Virus record (IMG/VR): IMGVR_UViG_3300027896_000109
Location: 1 to 38,289 of that record
Direction: 5' to 3' (one strand)
Length of the DNA: 38,289 nucleotides
DNA from: a virus
Below, one piece after another: positions 28,347 through 37,246 of the stretch (positions are counted from its first letter, which is position 1; each line of letters opens with the position of its first letter). The notes beneath the pieces were generated by a model that ran no database searches, had not been told where the DNA came from, and saw only the letters and a program-made list of their open reading frames with translations. Made by a program: the position numbers and the translations under genes.

Positions 28347-29902
28347 GCCCGCAGCACCTTGAACCCATCCAGGGTGAGGATCGGCACCTCACCCCGTTTG
28401 ATGGTCTTGGCCAGATTGGTGATGGCGAATTTGCGCCCGTCCGGCAGGAGCACGATGTCCCCCGGTTCCAGGGCCAGGTCATCTTCCATAACCAGGCGCC
28501 GGGGCCGGGCCAGGGATTGCTCCCAGGTGAGCTCCAGCATGGCGACGGCGTCGGCCTGCTCCTGGGTGCCGATGAAGTCGTTCTCGATCTTCTTTTCGTT
28601 TTCCTCCCAGTACTCCAGGCCGTCGACGATGGCGATGGCCCGCTTCTCCAGGTAGGCCATGTCATAGGGCACGCCCCAGATCTCGTATTGGGCGCTTCCC
28701 AGGCACATCATGATGAGCATGATGCCCATGAGAGAAATCGCCGAGGCCAGGCGGCCTATCGGGATGGTCGGGCAGGGCCCCGTCGGGGTGACGATGACCA
28801 AATCGACATTGATCATCTGCCCGCCGACGTAGCCGGAGACCAGCATCAGCACCAGGCTCGGCACCCAGACCGCGATCTCTACGGTGATCACCCCGTGAAA
28901 GACGTCGATTTCCAGATAGGACTCGGAGCCCACCGGCAATAACCCGGAGTTTACCGACTTGATCACCCGCAGTTGGGTGTTCTTGGCCCGCTGCTTATGG
29001 TCCTCGGACCACCAACATTCGAGTTTCTCCCCCATGGAGAAAAAGCCGGTGGTCACCTGGGCGCTCCCTAACTTCTGATAGGGGCCGTCGACCTCCTCCA
29101 GAACGGAATCCAGGAAGGTCACCTGGACCCGGTTGATGTCGTCCTGGTTCCGGGCCGGGATCTCGTAATCGAAAACCTTCAGGTAATCCGGCAGGCGCCG
29201 GACCGCATTGCGGCTTAAGTCCTTGCTGTAGTAGGCCAGGCGCCCGTCGCCGTCAAAAAACGGCACCCCGCCCACGGTTTGCAGGAGAGCGGTGACCGCC
29301 TCCCAGGGGGCGATCCCGGCGACCTGGTTGGTCTTGTGCTTGAATTGGAGGCCCAGGACCGACGGTAGGCGTAATTCGGCGGCGGTCAGGCCCAGGAAGG
29401 TTTCGCACAGGTCCCCGAGCATCACCCCGATATCCGACCCGGCGGTATATTCCTTGGAGACGATACTGCGGCGCTTATAAGATTGCGAATTATCCCGGCT
29501 GAAAACCGTGATCTTGCTCTCTAGGACCTTCGAGCGCCGGGATTGGCGCCAGCCGCACTGCCCCCGGATGCTCCCGGTGAAGGTCCAGACCCAGTCATCC
29601 TCCGAGACCCGGCTATCGCCCTCCCGCAGGCGGATGATCGCCCCGTCCGCCAGGAACTGGCGGCAACTGCCGGTATCGGGATGAAATAGCGCCTCCGGGT
29701 CGGCCAGGGTGAAGCTCAGTTGTGCCGGGTTCCAGGAGATATCAGTGCAATAGGGGGTCAAATCATAAGGTTCATGGGTGTAGCTGCCGTCGATGATGGC
29801 CCCGAAACTATCGACCCGGGGTGCCCAGGCGAGAATCCGGTAATCCGGCCGCCGGGCGCCGGCGGCCAGGGCAGTTTCAAAATTGTCGGTCAGGGGGCGC
29901 AC
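28343..29902 (-). CDS. Large tail-tip / hub-like protein
   Basis: 519 residues. The N-terminal ~290 (ARRPDYRILAWAPRVDSFGA, DISWNPAQLSFTLADPEALF, WEAVTALLQTVGGVPFFDGD) resembles hub-like proteins of long tails (gp27/siphovirus tip type). An unusual hydrophobic stretch at roughly 315-405 (WVPSLVLMLVSGYVGGQMIN, ISLMGIMLIMMCLGSAQYEI) follows. The C-terminus (LEPGDIVLLPDGRKFAITNL) is an OB-like beta unit. Placed after tape measure and two propeller-like proteins. It may form the tip that contacts the membrane. Confidence 0.65.
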   Translation of the reverse strand: MRPLTDNFETALAAGARRPDYRILAWAPRVDSFGAIIDGSYTHEPYDLTPYCTDISWNPAQLSFTLADPEALFHPDTGSCRQFLADGAIIRLREGDSRVSEDDWVWTFTGSIRGQCGWRQSRRSKVLESKITVFSRDNSQSYKRRSIVSKEYTAGSDIGVMLGDLCETFLGLTAAELRLPSVLGLQFKHKTNQVAGIAPWEAVTALLQTVGGVPFFDGDGRLAYYSKDLSRNAVRRLPDYLKVFDYEIPARNQDDINRVQVTFLDSVLEEVDGPYQKLGSAQVTTGFFSMGEKLECWWSEDHKQRAKNTQLRVIKSVNSGLLPVGSESYLEIDVFHGVITVEIAVWVPSLVLMLVSGYVGGQMINVDLVIVTPTGPCPTIPIGRLASAISLMGIMLIMMCLGSAQYEIWGVPYDMAYLEKRAIAIVDGLEYWEENEKKIENDFIGTQEQADAVAMLELTWEQSLARPRRLVMEDDLALEPGDIVLLPDGRKFAITNLAKTIKRGEVPILTLDGFKVLRA

Positions 29903-30478
29903 TCAACTCCCCTCCTCATGCTCGCCGATGATCCGGAAGGTGAAAACCACCTCCCCCAGGACATAACCCGCGTTCAGGGCCAGGAAATTATGCTGCAGCA
30001 GGTCCTGGCCCCCGGCCTGGAGGCCCTCGATCTCGATGTCAAAGGCCTGGTCCACCCGGTCCTTGGGGGTCCAGGTGATATAGCCGCTGGCCGGGGGGTT
30101 GGCGAAGTACTCCCACAGGCGCCGCAATTGATAGGCGCTCATGCGGGATTCGCGGTCGCTGCCGGACCAGTATTCCTTCACCGGGCGGTCGCCGACGTAG
30201 CCGGCCCAACGGGCCAGCTGATTGCCCGTCAGGGTCTGCTGGGATTGAGTCAGGGGCCGGGCGGTCAACGGGCCGGTGTCGAAATTCTCCCACTTGTCCG
30301 GGTTGTCCTCATAAATCAACGGCGGCAGCAAATCTGCCGGATAATGCAGTTCCCGCAGGGCGGAGCTCCCGGCATTCTCGGGCAGGAGCAGGAGATCGAC
30401 GCTCTCCACATAAAGTTCCTGGGCCGGGGCCACGGTGAAAGTGGTTTGAGCAGTGAGTTCGGTCATATTAAGCCCCAT
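29903..30478 (-). CDS. Distal tail-region protein
   Basis: 191 residues from the ATG at 30478, or 187 from the ATG at 30466, which lies just after the previous stop. FTVAPAQELYVESVDLLLLP begins a beta-rich N-terminus; the centre is charged (SYQLRRLWEYFANPPASGYI with TWTPKDRVDQAFDIEIEGL). It is followed immediately by the hub-like gene, so a distal-tail role is likely. No specific motif. Confidence 0.6.
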   Translation of the reverse strand: MGLNMTELTAQTTFTVAPAQELYVESVDLLLLPENAGSSALRELHYPADLLPPLIYEDNPDKWENFDTGPLTARPLTQSQQTLTGNQLARWAGYVGDRPVKEYWSGSDRESRMSAYQLRRLWEYFANPPASGYITWTPKDRVDQAFDIEIEGLQAGGQDLLQHNFLALNAGYVLGEVVFTFRIIGEHEEGS

Positions 30479-31565
30479 CCGTTATCGTCGCGGTTACGGT
30501 CAAGGTCTCTTCCCCGGTTGCCGCCGGGGCCAGGTATTTGACCACCCCGGCGCCGTTGAGGCCGGTGGCCGCCACCGGGGTCAGGACCGTCCCCAGGGCC
30601 GGGGCCTCCAGGGCGGCGTTAATGACGTAGGGGGTAACCCCCTCCCCCTGGGAACCGTAGAGGTGGGTAACGAAATCCACCCGATCCGCGGCCCGGACCC
30701 GGCTGACCGGCACCGGGTCGGTGAGGCCCGCCACCTGGACCAGAGGCCGGTAAAACTCGATCTGGGATTGGGAGGCCCCATCCGCGGCGTCCGGGCGCTG
30801 GCGGAACACCGCCAGGCGGTTCCTGAGGGAGTCGAAGGCGCAGAGATAGGCCAGGGCATCCGCCGAGGGGTCCTGGACCGAGGACAGCATCTCCCAGCGG
30901 GGCATCACCGCCCGATAGCGGGCCTTGGCGATCAGGCCGTTATTAGTGACCAACCATAGGCAATCCCGGTTTTCATAGGCCAGCCCTCCGAGGGTGTTGG
31001 GGAGGCGCAAGGTGTGCAGCAGGGCCGGGGGCGAGACCGCCAGGTCGTAAATTTCCAGGTTCCAGGTGCTGACCCCGGCGATCAGGTGATCCTGGCGGTT
31101 GACCACGGCCCAGGTGAAAATTGTCCCCGGGTCCCAATCGCCGGGAGCAACGGTCCATTGCCCGGCAGCCCAGGCCAGGGTGTAGGGGTCGACCTGGGCG
31201 ACGCCGTTGAAGGATTGGCCGCAGGCGTAGATCTGGCCGTAGGAGCCGGGGCCGGCGCTGCTGAGCCAGGCCCACAGGAAAAAGCTGAGACCCCGCCATT
31301 CCTGAAAGGCCCCGGTATCGGCGCTGAACAGGGCCAGGCGGTATGACCAGCCGGGCCAAGCCAAGATATCCAGGCCCACGGCCAGGGCCAGGATATCGGC
31401 CCCGGGGAGATAATAAAAGGCCTTGGGGGGCAGCGACGTCATCAGGGCCTCGGAGTAATGCCGGGGCGGGGTCACCAGATAATCGTTATAGTGAATCCCC
31501 GGCATGACCCCGTCCCACTCGGTATAGAGCTCCGGCACCGCGGTTTTAATCGGCCACAGGCTCAT
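30468..31565 (-). CDS. Beta-propeller plus Ig-like tail protein, paralog A
   Basis: 365 residues. Repeated beta blades with conserved Trp/Asp/Leu turns (FYYLPGADILALAVGLDILA, LIAGVSTWNLEIYDLAVSPP, LGGLAYENRDCLWLVTNNGL) suggest a propeller, and the last ~90 residues (VINAALEAPALGTVLTPVAA, GEETLTVTATI) an Ig-like domain. The next gene has the same plan. Such proteins could form the tail tip or receptor-binding parts. Confidence 0.6.
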   Translation of the reverse strand: MSLWPIKTAVPELYTEWDGVMPGIHYNDYLVTPPRHYSEALMTSLPPKAFYYLPGADILALAVGLDILAWPGWSYRLALFSADTGAFQEWRGLSFFLWAWLSSAGPGSYGQIYACGQSFNGVAQVDPYTLAWAAGQWTVAPGDWDPGTIFTWAVVNRQDHLIAGVSTWNLEIYDLAVSPPALLHTLRLPNTLGGLAYENRDCLWLVTNNGLIAKARYRAVMPRWEMLSSVQDPSADALAYLCAFDSLRNRLAVFRQRPDAADGASQSQIEFYRPLVQVAGLTDPVPVSRVRAADRVDFVTHLYGSQGEGVTPYVINAALEAPALGTVLTPVAATGLNGAGVVKYLAPAATGEETLTVTATITDGA

Positions 31566-32479
31566 ACGGTCACGCTCGCGAGGATGGTCTCCGACCCGGC
31601 GGCCACCGCCGGACCGAAATAAAAGTTGTCGGCATAGCCGTCGGCGTCAGTCCGGCTTTTCTCATGCAGCAAGGCCCCCAGGGCCTCAGGCGCCAGGGAC
31701 CAGTGGATCACCCAATCGGGGCAGGGCTCCCCGGCGCCCCCGAGGAGGCGGGTGCGCACCACCTGGCCGACATATTGGTGCGCATGGGTCTCCGCCGAGA
31801 CAAACGCCGGATTGGCCAGGACCGCGGGCACCGCCGCCAGGATGAATACGCGGATGTTGTTATCGCTTTGCAGGGTAATGAGCAGCTGGTGGCGGCAATC
31901 CACCGCACTCAAAACGCAGGGGGGCACTGTGCTCTGCCAGCGGACCGTCCGGCTCCGGTAATCGATGCCCGCGACCTTGCCGGTATCATGGCTGATAAGC
32001 ACCACCTGACCGGCGGCCAGATAGGCGATATTATGGTAATAGGCCGCCGCCAGGGTGATGCTACCCAGCAATGCCCCGGTGTCGCAGTCGTAGCAGCTCG
32101 CCTCGCCGTAGCCCGTGGCGATGACCATCAGGCGCTGCAGGTCATCTAGATAGCGGGCGCCGACGGAAAGACCGCCGCTAGGCTCCCAATCCGGGTGCAG
32201 GGAGTTGCCCGGCTGGATCTGGCCGGTGATCTCGTCGGTGCCGTAGGAATAGCCGCTATACGGATAGGTCAGGGCATAGCGCCCCCCGATCCGGTTGACC
32301 TTCCCGGCGCCGTTCAGGGGCGCTCCTAAGTTGGCCTGGGAGCCATCCCGGAAGATCTTGTCGAGATAGGAGCCGCTATAGAGGACCAGGGCGTCCCAGG
32401 CCGCCAGATAGGCCATAAAGGCGGGCGTCGCCCCGTGGGGGTCGATGGCCTTCTCGCTGGTGTAGATTTGTTCCAGCAT
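31562..32479 (-). CDS. Beta-propeller plus Ig-like tail protein, paralog B
   Basis: 305 residues, same layout as its neighbour: blades (YLDDLQRLMVIATGYGEASC, VVLISHDTGKVAGIDYRSRT) and a C-terminal Ig-like part (LAPEALGALLHEKSRTDADG, VAAGSETILASVTV). The stop overlaps the start of paralog A. Residue similarity is clearest in the Ig-like ends. Probably interacting tail-tip subunits that arose by tandem duplication. Confidence 0.6.
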   Translation of the reverse strand: MLEQIYTSEKAIDPHGATPAFMAYLAAWDALVLYSGSYLDKIFRDGSQANLGAPLNGAGKVNRIGGRYALTYPYSGYSYGTDEITGQIQPGNSLHPDWEPSGGLSVGARYLDDLQRLMVIATGYGEASCYDCDTGALLGSITLAAAYYHNIAYLAAGQVVLISHDTGKVAGIDYRSRTVRWQSTVPPCVLSAVDCRHQLLITLQSDNNIRVFILAAVPAVLANPAFVSAETHAHQYVGQVVRTRLLGGAGEPCPDWVIHWSLAPEALGALLHEKSRTDADGYADNFYFGPAVAAGSETILASVTV

Positions 32480-32489
32480 GCCCTCACCT

Positions 32490-32756
32490 TTAGGCGGTGC
32501 CCCACCTGATTTTTACCCGGTCCGTGCACCCGGCCAGGGCCGGGGCCACGGGGGCCAGGTAGATATTCACCGCGCAGCCGGCCCGGTCGGTCCGGGTATG
32601 CTCCCAGCGCAGCGACCCATACGGCGCCCCTTCCAGTTCGGTAATCGGGTCGTAGGACACCAACTCCCAATAGACCGCCCCATCCGGTCCGGGACCGCGG
32701 GCGGTCAGGACTCCGCCGCCGCCAATGCGGGGCGCGAACGGGGCCAGGAGGCTCAT
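32490..32756 (-). CDS. Small protein after the tape measure
   Basis: 88 residues. An N-terminal Gly-rich beta part (MSLLAPFAPRIGGGGVLTAR) and YWELVSYDPITELEGAPYGS; the end is IYLAPVAPALAGCTDRVKIR. The ATG overlaps the tape-measure stop. In siphoviruses small tip-assembly proteins occupy this place; identity not recognised. Confidence 0.55.
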   Translation of the reverse strand: MSLLAPFAPRIGGGGVLTARGPGPDGAVYWELVSYDPITELEGAPYGSLRWEHTRTDRAGCAVNIYLAPVAPALAGCTDRVKIRWGTA

Positions 32757-35374
32757 GCCAACCCTTTCTGTAGATAATCCGCAAAATATTGATCCAGCCA
32801 GTCAAATAAAGTTTGCCGACTAACCGCCTGGATAATCAATGGCGTGCCGCTGCTACCGCTGCCGCCGTTGCCGCGGAACGCGGCCACCACCGCGGCAAAT
32901 CCCTCCTGCAAAATCCCATTGGTTTCGAGCATCGCTTCCTTCAGGCCCACGTTAATTTCCGCCATGGGAATGGAGGTCTCCCCGGCGATCAGGCCCCGGA
33001 CCGCCTCGTGGGAAGTCACCCCGCTCTGCACCCCGGAGGCGCTATAGGATGACGTGCCGCCGCTGGTCAGGAGCATGCCGATCAGGCCAATGACCCCCAT
33101 GACCGCGTTGGCGATGGCGCCGCCGGCGGCCCCGAAGATCGCTTTGAGACCCTGCACCAGCAAGTTCTTGAGCTGATCCAGGCCGGACTTCAGGGCATCG
33201 TCAAAAAGTTTTTTGAAGAAGGTGTTGAGGGCCTTGAGCACATCCTGCCCCCCCTGCATGATCGAATCCACCAGGGTGCTGAAGCCGGAGACGATGGTCC
33301 CGGCCATGGCCCCATATTGGGCATCGGCCTGCTTCGCCTGGAGATTGGCTTGTAAGGCTCCGGCGAATTCCGGGGTGTAGCCCCCGGCCTTGATCGCCTC
33401 GGCTTTGGCCCGCTGCCAGTCGAGATAAAGTTTTTGCAGGATGGCTTCCTGGGTGGAGATCGCCCCCAGAAGTTGGGCGGTCTCGATGGTCAGGTCCTCG
33501 GTCTTTTCCCGGTATTGCCGCCGGATCTCCACCTGCTTGGTGAGTTCCTCGGTGAGCCGCTGCTCGCCCGTCAGCCGGATCTTGGCGGCGTCGGCGTCCA
33601 ACTTGGCGAGCTCCGCCCGGTTCTTCATCTCCAATTCATAGCGCCGGTAGGCCGCCACTTGCGGGCTGACCTGCTCCAGGGCCAGACCTTGCAGGGCATC
33701 AGCATGGGCCTTGATTTGCGCCTGTTTTTTCTGGTCGATTAAGGCCAGGGCCGCGGCGGTTTCCCCTTGCTCCATCTCCTTGAGGCGCTCGTAATAGGTC
33801 TGGCCGTCAATCAGGCCTTCGGCTAGTTGCTTATCCAGTTCCGCCTTTTTGACGGCGTGCTCCGCCTTCAAGACCTCAATCGACTCTTCGGCCTGTTTGA
33901 GATCCGCCTGGCGGATAGTCTCCACCATCTTCAGATAGGCCCGCACCTCCTGATCATATTCGATATCCGCGGCGCTTTTCCCCGTCTTTGCGGCCCTGGG
34001 CGCATTCACGGCCTGGTCCTGCAGGGCCTTTTTGGCGGCTTTGTCCGCCCGGGCCTGGGCCCCGGCATTATCCCGGTTAATGTCCGTTTCCAACTGGGAT
34101 GCCAGCTCCGGGGAAATTTCCCCTCGGGGGCTGATGCCGGGAACCGGTTTTAATTTGATACCTTCTTCGGGGCTGGTCAGGGGACCGTGGCCCTGGGCCG
34201 CGGCCTTCTTTTGGGCCGCATCAATTTCTTTTTGCAAACCGCGGATTTGGTTCAGGCCATAGGCGATGCCGCCCACGGTCACCGCAATGGCGATGGCCCA
34301 CGGGCCGGAACAAGCGATCTGCAGACCCAGCACGGCCCCGGTGGCGGCGATAATCTGGGGGATCACGGTGGTTAAGGCCACGCCGATATTAAGGATATAA
34401 CTGGCCATTTTGGCGAACACGGCCAGTTCCAAAATCGTCATGATCAATTCTTTATGGGCCGCGACAAAATTAATGACCATCTTGATCGACAAAAAGCCGT
34501 TTTCGATATAGGCGACGATGACTTCCGAGAGTTTGGCCAGTTCGACGCGATTACGGATGATCCACTCATAAAAATCTCGCCAACTCTGGATTTCCGCCCC
34601 GGTGATGGCCACGGAAATCGGCTTGATGAATTCAAACAGGGCCTCTTTGGCCTGCTTGACCGCCACTTGATAGCGTTCCAGCTCGCGGATCGAGGTGTCC
34701 GTCGCCTCGGTCCCGACCCCCTTCATTTTGGCCGCGGCCTGCAAGACAAAATCTGTCAGGATTTGCGCTTTTTCCGCCCCGGAAATCAGGGTGGAATCCA
34801 GCATCTTTTTGGTTTCCGAGCTGGCCGCGGCTAAGGCTTCGCGGATGCCTGGGGTCAATTCCGCCAGGGCTTTGGGGGTGCCCTTGGTGATCGTCTTAAC
34901 GATGGCGTCAAAGGCGTCGTTGACCGTCATCGCCATGCTGGGGGCCAAATCCTGGGCGGCCTGGGCCAGTTTCGGCAGAAAATCGATCGAGACCCCGGCC
35001 TTGAGGAAATTGTTGACCGCCTGCAAGGCCCGGTCCTCTTCAATGCCCTTGGCTTGGAGTTTCTGGACATAAAGATCGATGTCCCCAGCCGCGAGGTGGT
35101 AATAGCGGCCGAGGGCTTCGGCGGAAATCCGCAGCAATTCCGACTTGCCGCCGATCTCCAGAATGGATGAAGCAAATTGTTTTAATTGCGAGACAATTTC
35201 ATAGAGGCCGAGGCTGATCCCGGCGAAGGACAGGACTTCCTTGATCCGTTGGCCGAACGATTCCGCCACCCCCTGGAAGGAGGCCAATTGCTGGCGGCCC
35301 TCCATCAGACCCTGTTTCAGGTCGGTGACATCCACCCCCAGTTTGGCGATTAAACTGCCGAGATCGTCAGCCAT
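32753..35374 (-). CDS. Tape measure protein
   Basis: 873 residues, the longest gene, in the tail region between chaperone and tip genes. Long helical, Ala/Lys/Glu/Gln-rich stretches, several hydrophobic segments (~275-370 and ~735-780), and an opening DLGSLIAKLGVDVTDLKQGL typical of tape measures. It sets tail length, fills the tube and is ejected with DNA. By the usual scaling (~1.5 angstrom per helical residue) it predicts a tail of about 130 nm. Residues 791-822 are copied in the early gene at 20321-20772. Confidence 0.92.
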   Translation of the reverse strand: MADDLGSLIAKLGVDVTDLKQGLMEGRQQLASFQGVAESFGQRIKEVLSFAGISLGLYEIVSQLKQFASSILEIGGKSELLRISAEALGRYYHLAAGDIDLYVQKLQAKGIEEDRALQAVNNFLKAGVSIDFLPKLAQAAQDLAPSMAMTVNDAFDAIVKTITKGTPKALAELTPGIREALAAASSETKKMLDSTLISGAEKAQILTDFVLQAAAKMKGVGTEATDTSIRELERYQVAVKQAKEALFEFIKPISVAITGAEIQSWRDFYEWIIRNRVELAKLSEVIVAYIENGFLSIKMVINFVAAHKELIMTILELAVFAKMASYILNIGVALTTVIPQIIAATGAVLGLQIACSGPWAIAIAVTVGGIAYGLNQIRGLQKEIDAAQKKAAAQGHGPLTSPEEGIKLKPVPGISPRGEISPELASQLETDINRDNAGAQARADKAAKKALQDQAVNAPRAAKTGKSAADIEYDQEVRAYLKMVETIRQADLKQAEESIEVLKAEHAVKKAELDKQLAEGLIDGQTYYERLKEMEQGETAAALALIDQKKQAQIKAHADALQGLALEQVSPQVAAYRRYELEMKNRAELAKLDADAAKIRLTGEQRLTEELTKQVEIRRQYREKTEDLTIETAQLLGAISTQEAILQKLYLDWQRAKAEAIKAGGYTPEFAGALQANLQAKQADAQYGAMAGTIVSGFSTLVDSIMQGGQDVLKALNTFFKKLFDDALKSGLDQLKNLLVQGLKAIFGAAGGAIANAVMGVIGLIGMLLTSGGTSSYSASGVQSGVTSHEAVRGLIAGETSIPMAEINVGLKEAMLETNGILQEGFAAVVAAFRGNGGSGSSGTPLIIQAVSRQTLFDWLDQYFADYLQKGLA

Positions 35375-35395
35375 TACCTGTCCTTTTCCTTATTT

Positions 35396-35464
35396 CCCCC
35401 CTTTGATAAAGGGGGGTCAGGGGGGATTTTAAATCCCCCTAAATCCCCCTTTTTCTCAGGGGGA
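35396..35464. repeat. C6T3/A3G6 hairpin repeat, copy 2, with two further hairpins
   Basis: CCCCCCTTT-GAT-AAAGGGGGG (35396-35416), then TCA, then a perfect palindrome GGGGGATTT-T-AAATCCCCC (35421-35439), then CCCCC...GGGGG. The first unit and TCAGGGGGGATTT are shared with 15749. It fills the gap between the chaperone frame and the tape measure and may act as an mRNA attenuator. Confidence 0.8.
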
Positions 35465-35465
35465 C

Positions 35466-36178
35466 TTAATTAGGCCGCCGTCGCCGGGTCACCACCGGCA
35501 GGCCCTGGATCCAGGGCTTCAGGGGATTGTCCCCGCCGGGCGCCCTGGCGGCCGTCGCCGCATCTTCCGCCAGCCAGGCCTGGAGCAATCGCCCTTCCGT
35601 TCCTAAGGCGTCCCGAATTCCTAAGGAGACCCCCACCGCCAGCTCCACCGCCAGGCGGCGGCGGTTGGCCCGAGCCACCCGGGCGAGATTGAGGACCAGC
35701 CCCACCGGGTAGCCGTCCACCACATCCTTGAAACAATGCCCCCGGCTGACCAGGTCGTCGATTAGTCCGGTCAGGGCGAGGGGGTCGAGGCCCCGGTCCC
35801 GGGAGCCCGGCGCGGGATCAGGGCCGAAAAGTTTTTTAGGGGCTCCAGGTTCTGGGAGAAGATGGTTACGGCCAGGGCCAGACCCGGCGCCCACGCCAAT
35901 TCCTCCACCTCGGCCAGGGGAATTTCCAGGGTGACGGCGATCAGGGACCGCACCAGGGGCATCAGTTCCGGGGCCAGATCCAGGAGTTTCTCTCCCAGGA
36001 ACTGCTCCAGGTTGTCCCAGGTCATCCCCGCAGCCACCAGGGCCGCCACCAGGGGCCGGGCCACGGGATAGACCTGATCGAATTTTTTTAGGGTCCAGGG
36101 CCGGACGGTGTAACCGCCGATCTGCACCGGCCCGGTAAACAGGACCTGCACCTCATCGGGGATGATCTTTTTGCTCAT
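35466..36178 (-). CDS. Tail assembly chaperone fusion (G-T) made by -1 frameshift
   Basis: Reading 116 codons from 36178 to the slippery site, shifting back one base and continuing to 35466 gives a 237-residue fusion. The downstream frame (LFGPDPAPGSRD, then LALTGLIDDLVSRGHCFKDV) has no own start codon with a ribosome binding site. This is the gpG/gpGT arrangement of lambda and most siphoviruses, made in low ratio to hold tape measure and tube subunits during assembly. The frames overlap by 124 bases. Confidence 0.85.
35771..36178 (-). CDS. Tail assembly chaperone (G-like)
   Basis: 135 residues, product of normal reading. VQVLFTGPVQIGGYTVRPWT, then LKKFDQVYPVARPLVAALV and LIAVTLEIPLAEVEELAWAP resemble G-like chaperones. 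The start overlaps the tube gene stop (ATGA). The last ~20 residues (RRAPGTGASTPSP) exist only in the unshifted product. Confidence 0.8.
   Translation of the reverse strand: MSKKIIPDEVQVLFTGPVQIGGYTVRPWTLKKFDQVYPVARPLVAALVAAGMTWDNLEQFLGEKLLDLAPELMPLVRSLIAVTLEIPLAEVEELAWAPGLALAVTIFSQNLEPLKNFSALIPRRAPGTGASTPSP
35831..35837 (-). promoter_or_regulatory. -1 ribosomal frameshift site A-AAA-AAC
   Basis: On the minus strand the heptamer AAAAAAC is read CTA-AAA-AAC in the normal frame, exactly the X-XXY-YYZ phase. After a -1 slip the next codons are CTT TTC GGC, matching the downstream frame LFG. A GC-rich stretch downstream could form a stimulatory structure. Confidence 0.85.
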
Positions 36179-36717
36179 ACCGAGCCCTCATCCTCGTAAT
36201 AGATGATCCGGCCCAGGGGGTAGGTCGGCGTCGCCAGGTAATTATCCAGGATCTCCAGCATCATCGGCAGCTCCAGGACCTTCTTGTCATCATAGGTGAT
36301 GGCCCCATTGGGCTTGAGCTGGCACAGGGGGACCTCAATATCGAAGGCCCGGCCCTTGCCCGGCGCCGGCTGACATTCCAGGCGGGCGGCGCCCTGGAGG
36401 TAATCGCTGACGCCGATGGCGAAGCGCCGGCCCCCGGACACCCCTTCATCGTCGCCACCTTTGAAGAAGGCCTGCAAGTTGGCCAGGATCGGGGAATTGA
36501 GCGAAAAGCTGATGGTCAGCTGCTCTTCAATGGCCCAGGTCTTGGCCACCCGGCGCATGCCCGAGCGGTTGCTGTAGTACTTCAATTCCTCGGTTTTCGG
36601 TTCCACCTTCAGGCCCGGGGATTCGAAAAACCCCAGGTCCCGCTCTCCGGAGCCGTCGTCAAAGTACAGGACAGTACCGCCGGGAATGGTCAGATCGGCA
36701 ATGTTGGGCGTGGTCAT
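36175..36717 (-). CDS. Major tail tube protein
   Basis: 180 residues from the ATG at 36717, where GGGAGG lies 6 bases upstream; an upstream ATG in frame lies inside the neighbouring gene. GGTVLYFDDGSGERDLGFFE, ELKYYSNRSGMRRVAKTWAI-EEQLTISFSL and KKVLELPMMLEILDNYLATP are typical of tube subunits. It forms the hexameric rings of the tail. Placed between completion and chaperone genes as expected. Confidence 0.85.
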   Translation of the reverse strand: MTTPNIADLTIPGGTVLYFDDGSGERDLGFFESPGLKVEPKTEELKYYSNRSGMRRVAKTWAIEEQLTISFSLNSPILANLQAFFKGGDDEGVSGGRRFAIGVSDYLQGAARLECQPAPGKGRAFDIEVPLCQLKPNGAITYDDKKVLELPMMLEILDNYLATPTYPLGRIIYYEDEGSV

Positions 36718-36718
36718 G

Positions 36719-37246
36719 TTATCCTCCCGTGAGTGCAAAGGCATCGCCGGCGGCGTGCCCGTAGGTGAGTTGATAGGCCATAAATAACACCCCGTAGTCC
36801 GAATTGTAGCGGGCCTGATCCACCCGGCCCGGTTCCACCAGGATCAGGCCCGCGGCCCGCAATTCGCCGGGCGCCGCAAAAAGATTGGCGATCCGCCCGG
36901 CGACAGTGGCCGCCGCATCTTTAAAGGCGGTGAAGCTGGCGAGATCATCCGGGTCCAGGACGAAAAAGACCTCCAGCCAGAAATCGAGTTTCCCGAGAGT
37001 CAGGCGGTTAAAGGACCCCGGTTCCGCTTGTTCATTTTCCCAGCAGTAGAGGGCGGGCATGGCCAGGCCGGTGAAATCCGCCGGGATGTCCTCCTCCCGT
37101 TTTACCACCGCCACCTCCAGGATCTCGTTTAGGCGCTCCTCGATGGCCCGGAGCAGCCCGGTCTTGATGGTCTCCCCCACCGGCTGCAGCAGACCCAGCC
37201 CATAAAAAACCCCGCGGCTGACGAATCCTAAATAATCTCGGGCCAT
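36719..37246 (-). CDS. Tail completion / terminator protein
   Basis: 175 residues. RDYLGFVSRGVFYGLGLLQP, AIEERLNEILEVAVVKREED, and the position immediately before the tube gene fit gpU/gp17-like proteins that cap the tail at the head end. It overlaps the previous gene by 19 bases and ends two bases before the tube start. Identification is by order and general features. Confidence 0.65.
   Translation of the reverse strand: MARDYLGFVSRGVFYGLGLLQPVGETIKTGLLRAIEERLNEILEVAVVKREEDIPADFTGLAMPALYCWENEQAEPGSFNRLTLGKLDFWLEVFFVLDPDDLASFTAFKDAAATVAGRIANLFAAPGELRAAGLILVEPGRVDQARYNSDYGVLFMAYQLTYGHAAGDAFALTGG

Noticed and set aside
29720-30541. 273-codon plus-strand frame
   Set aside because: Antisense to two tail genes, no start signal, low-complexity content.
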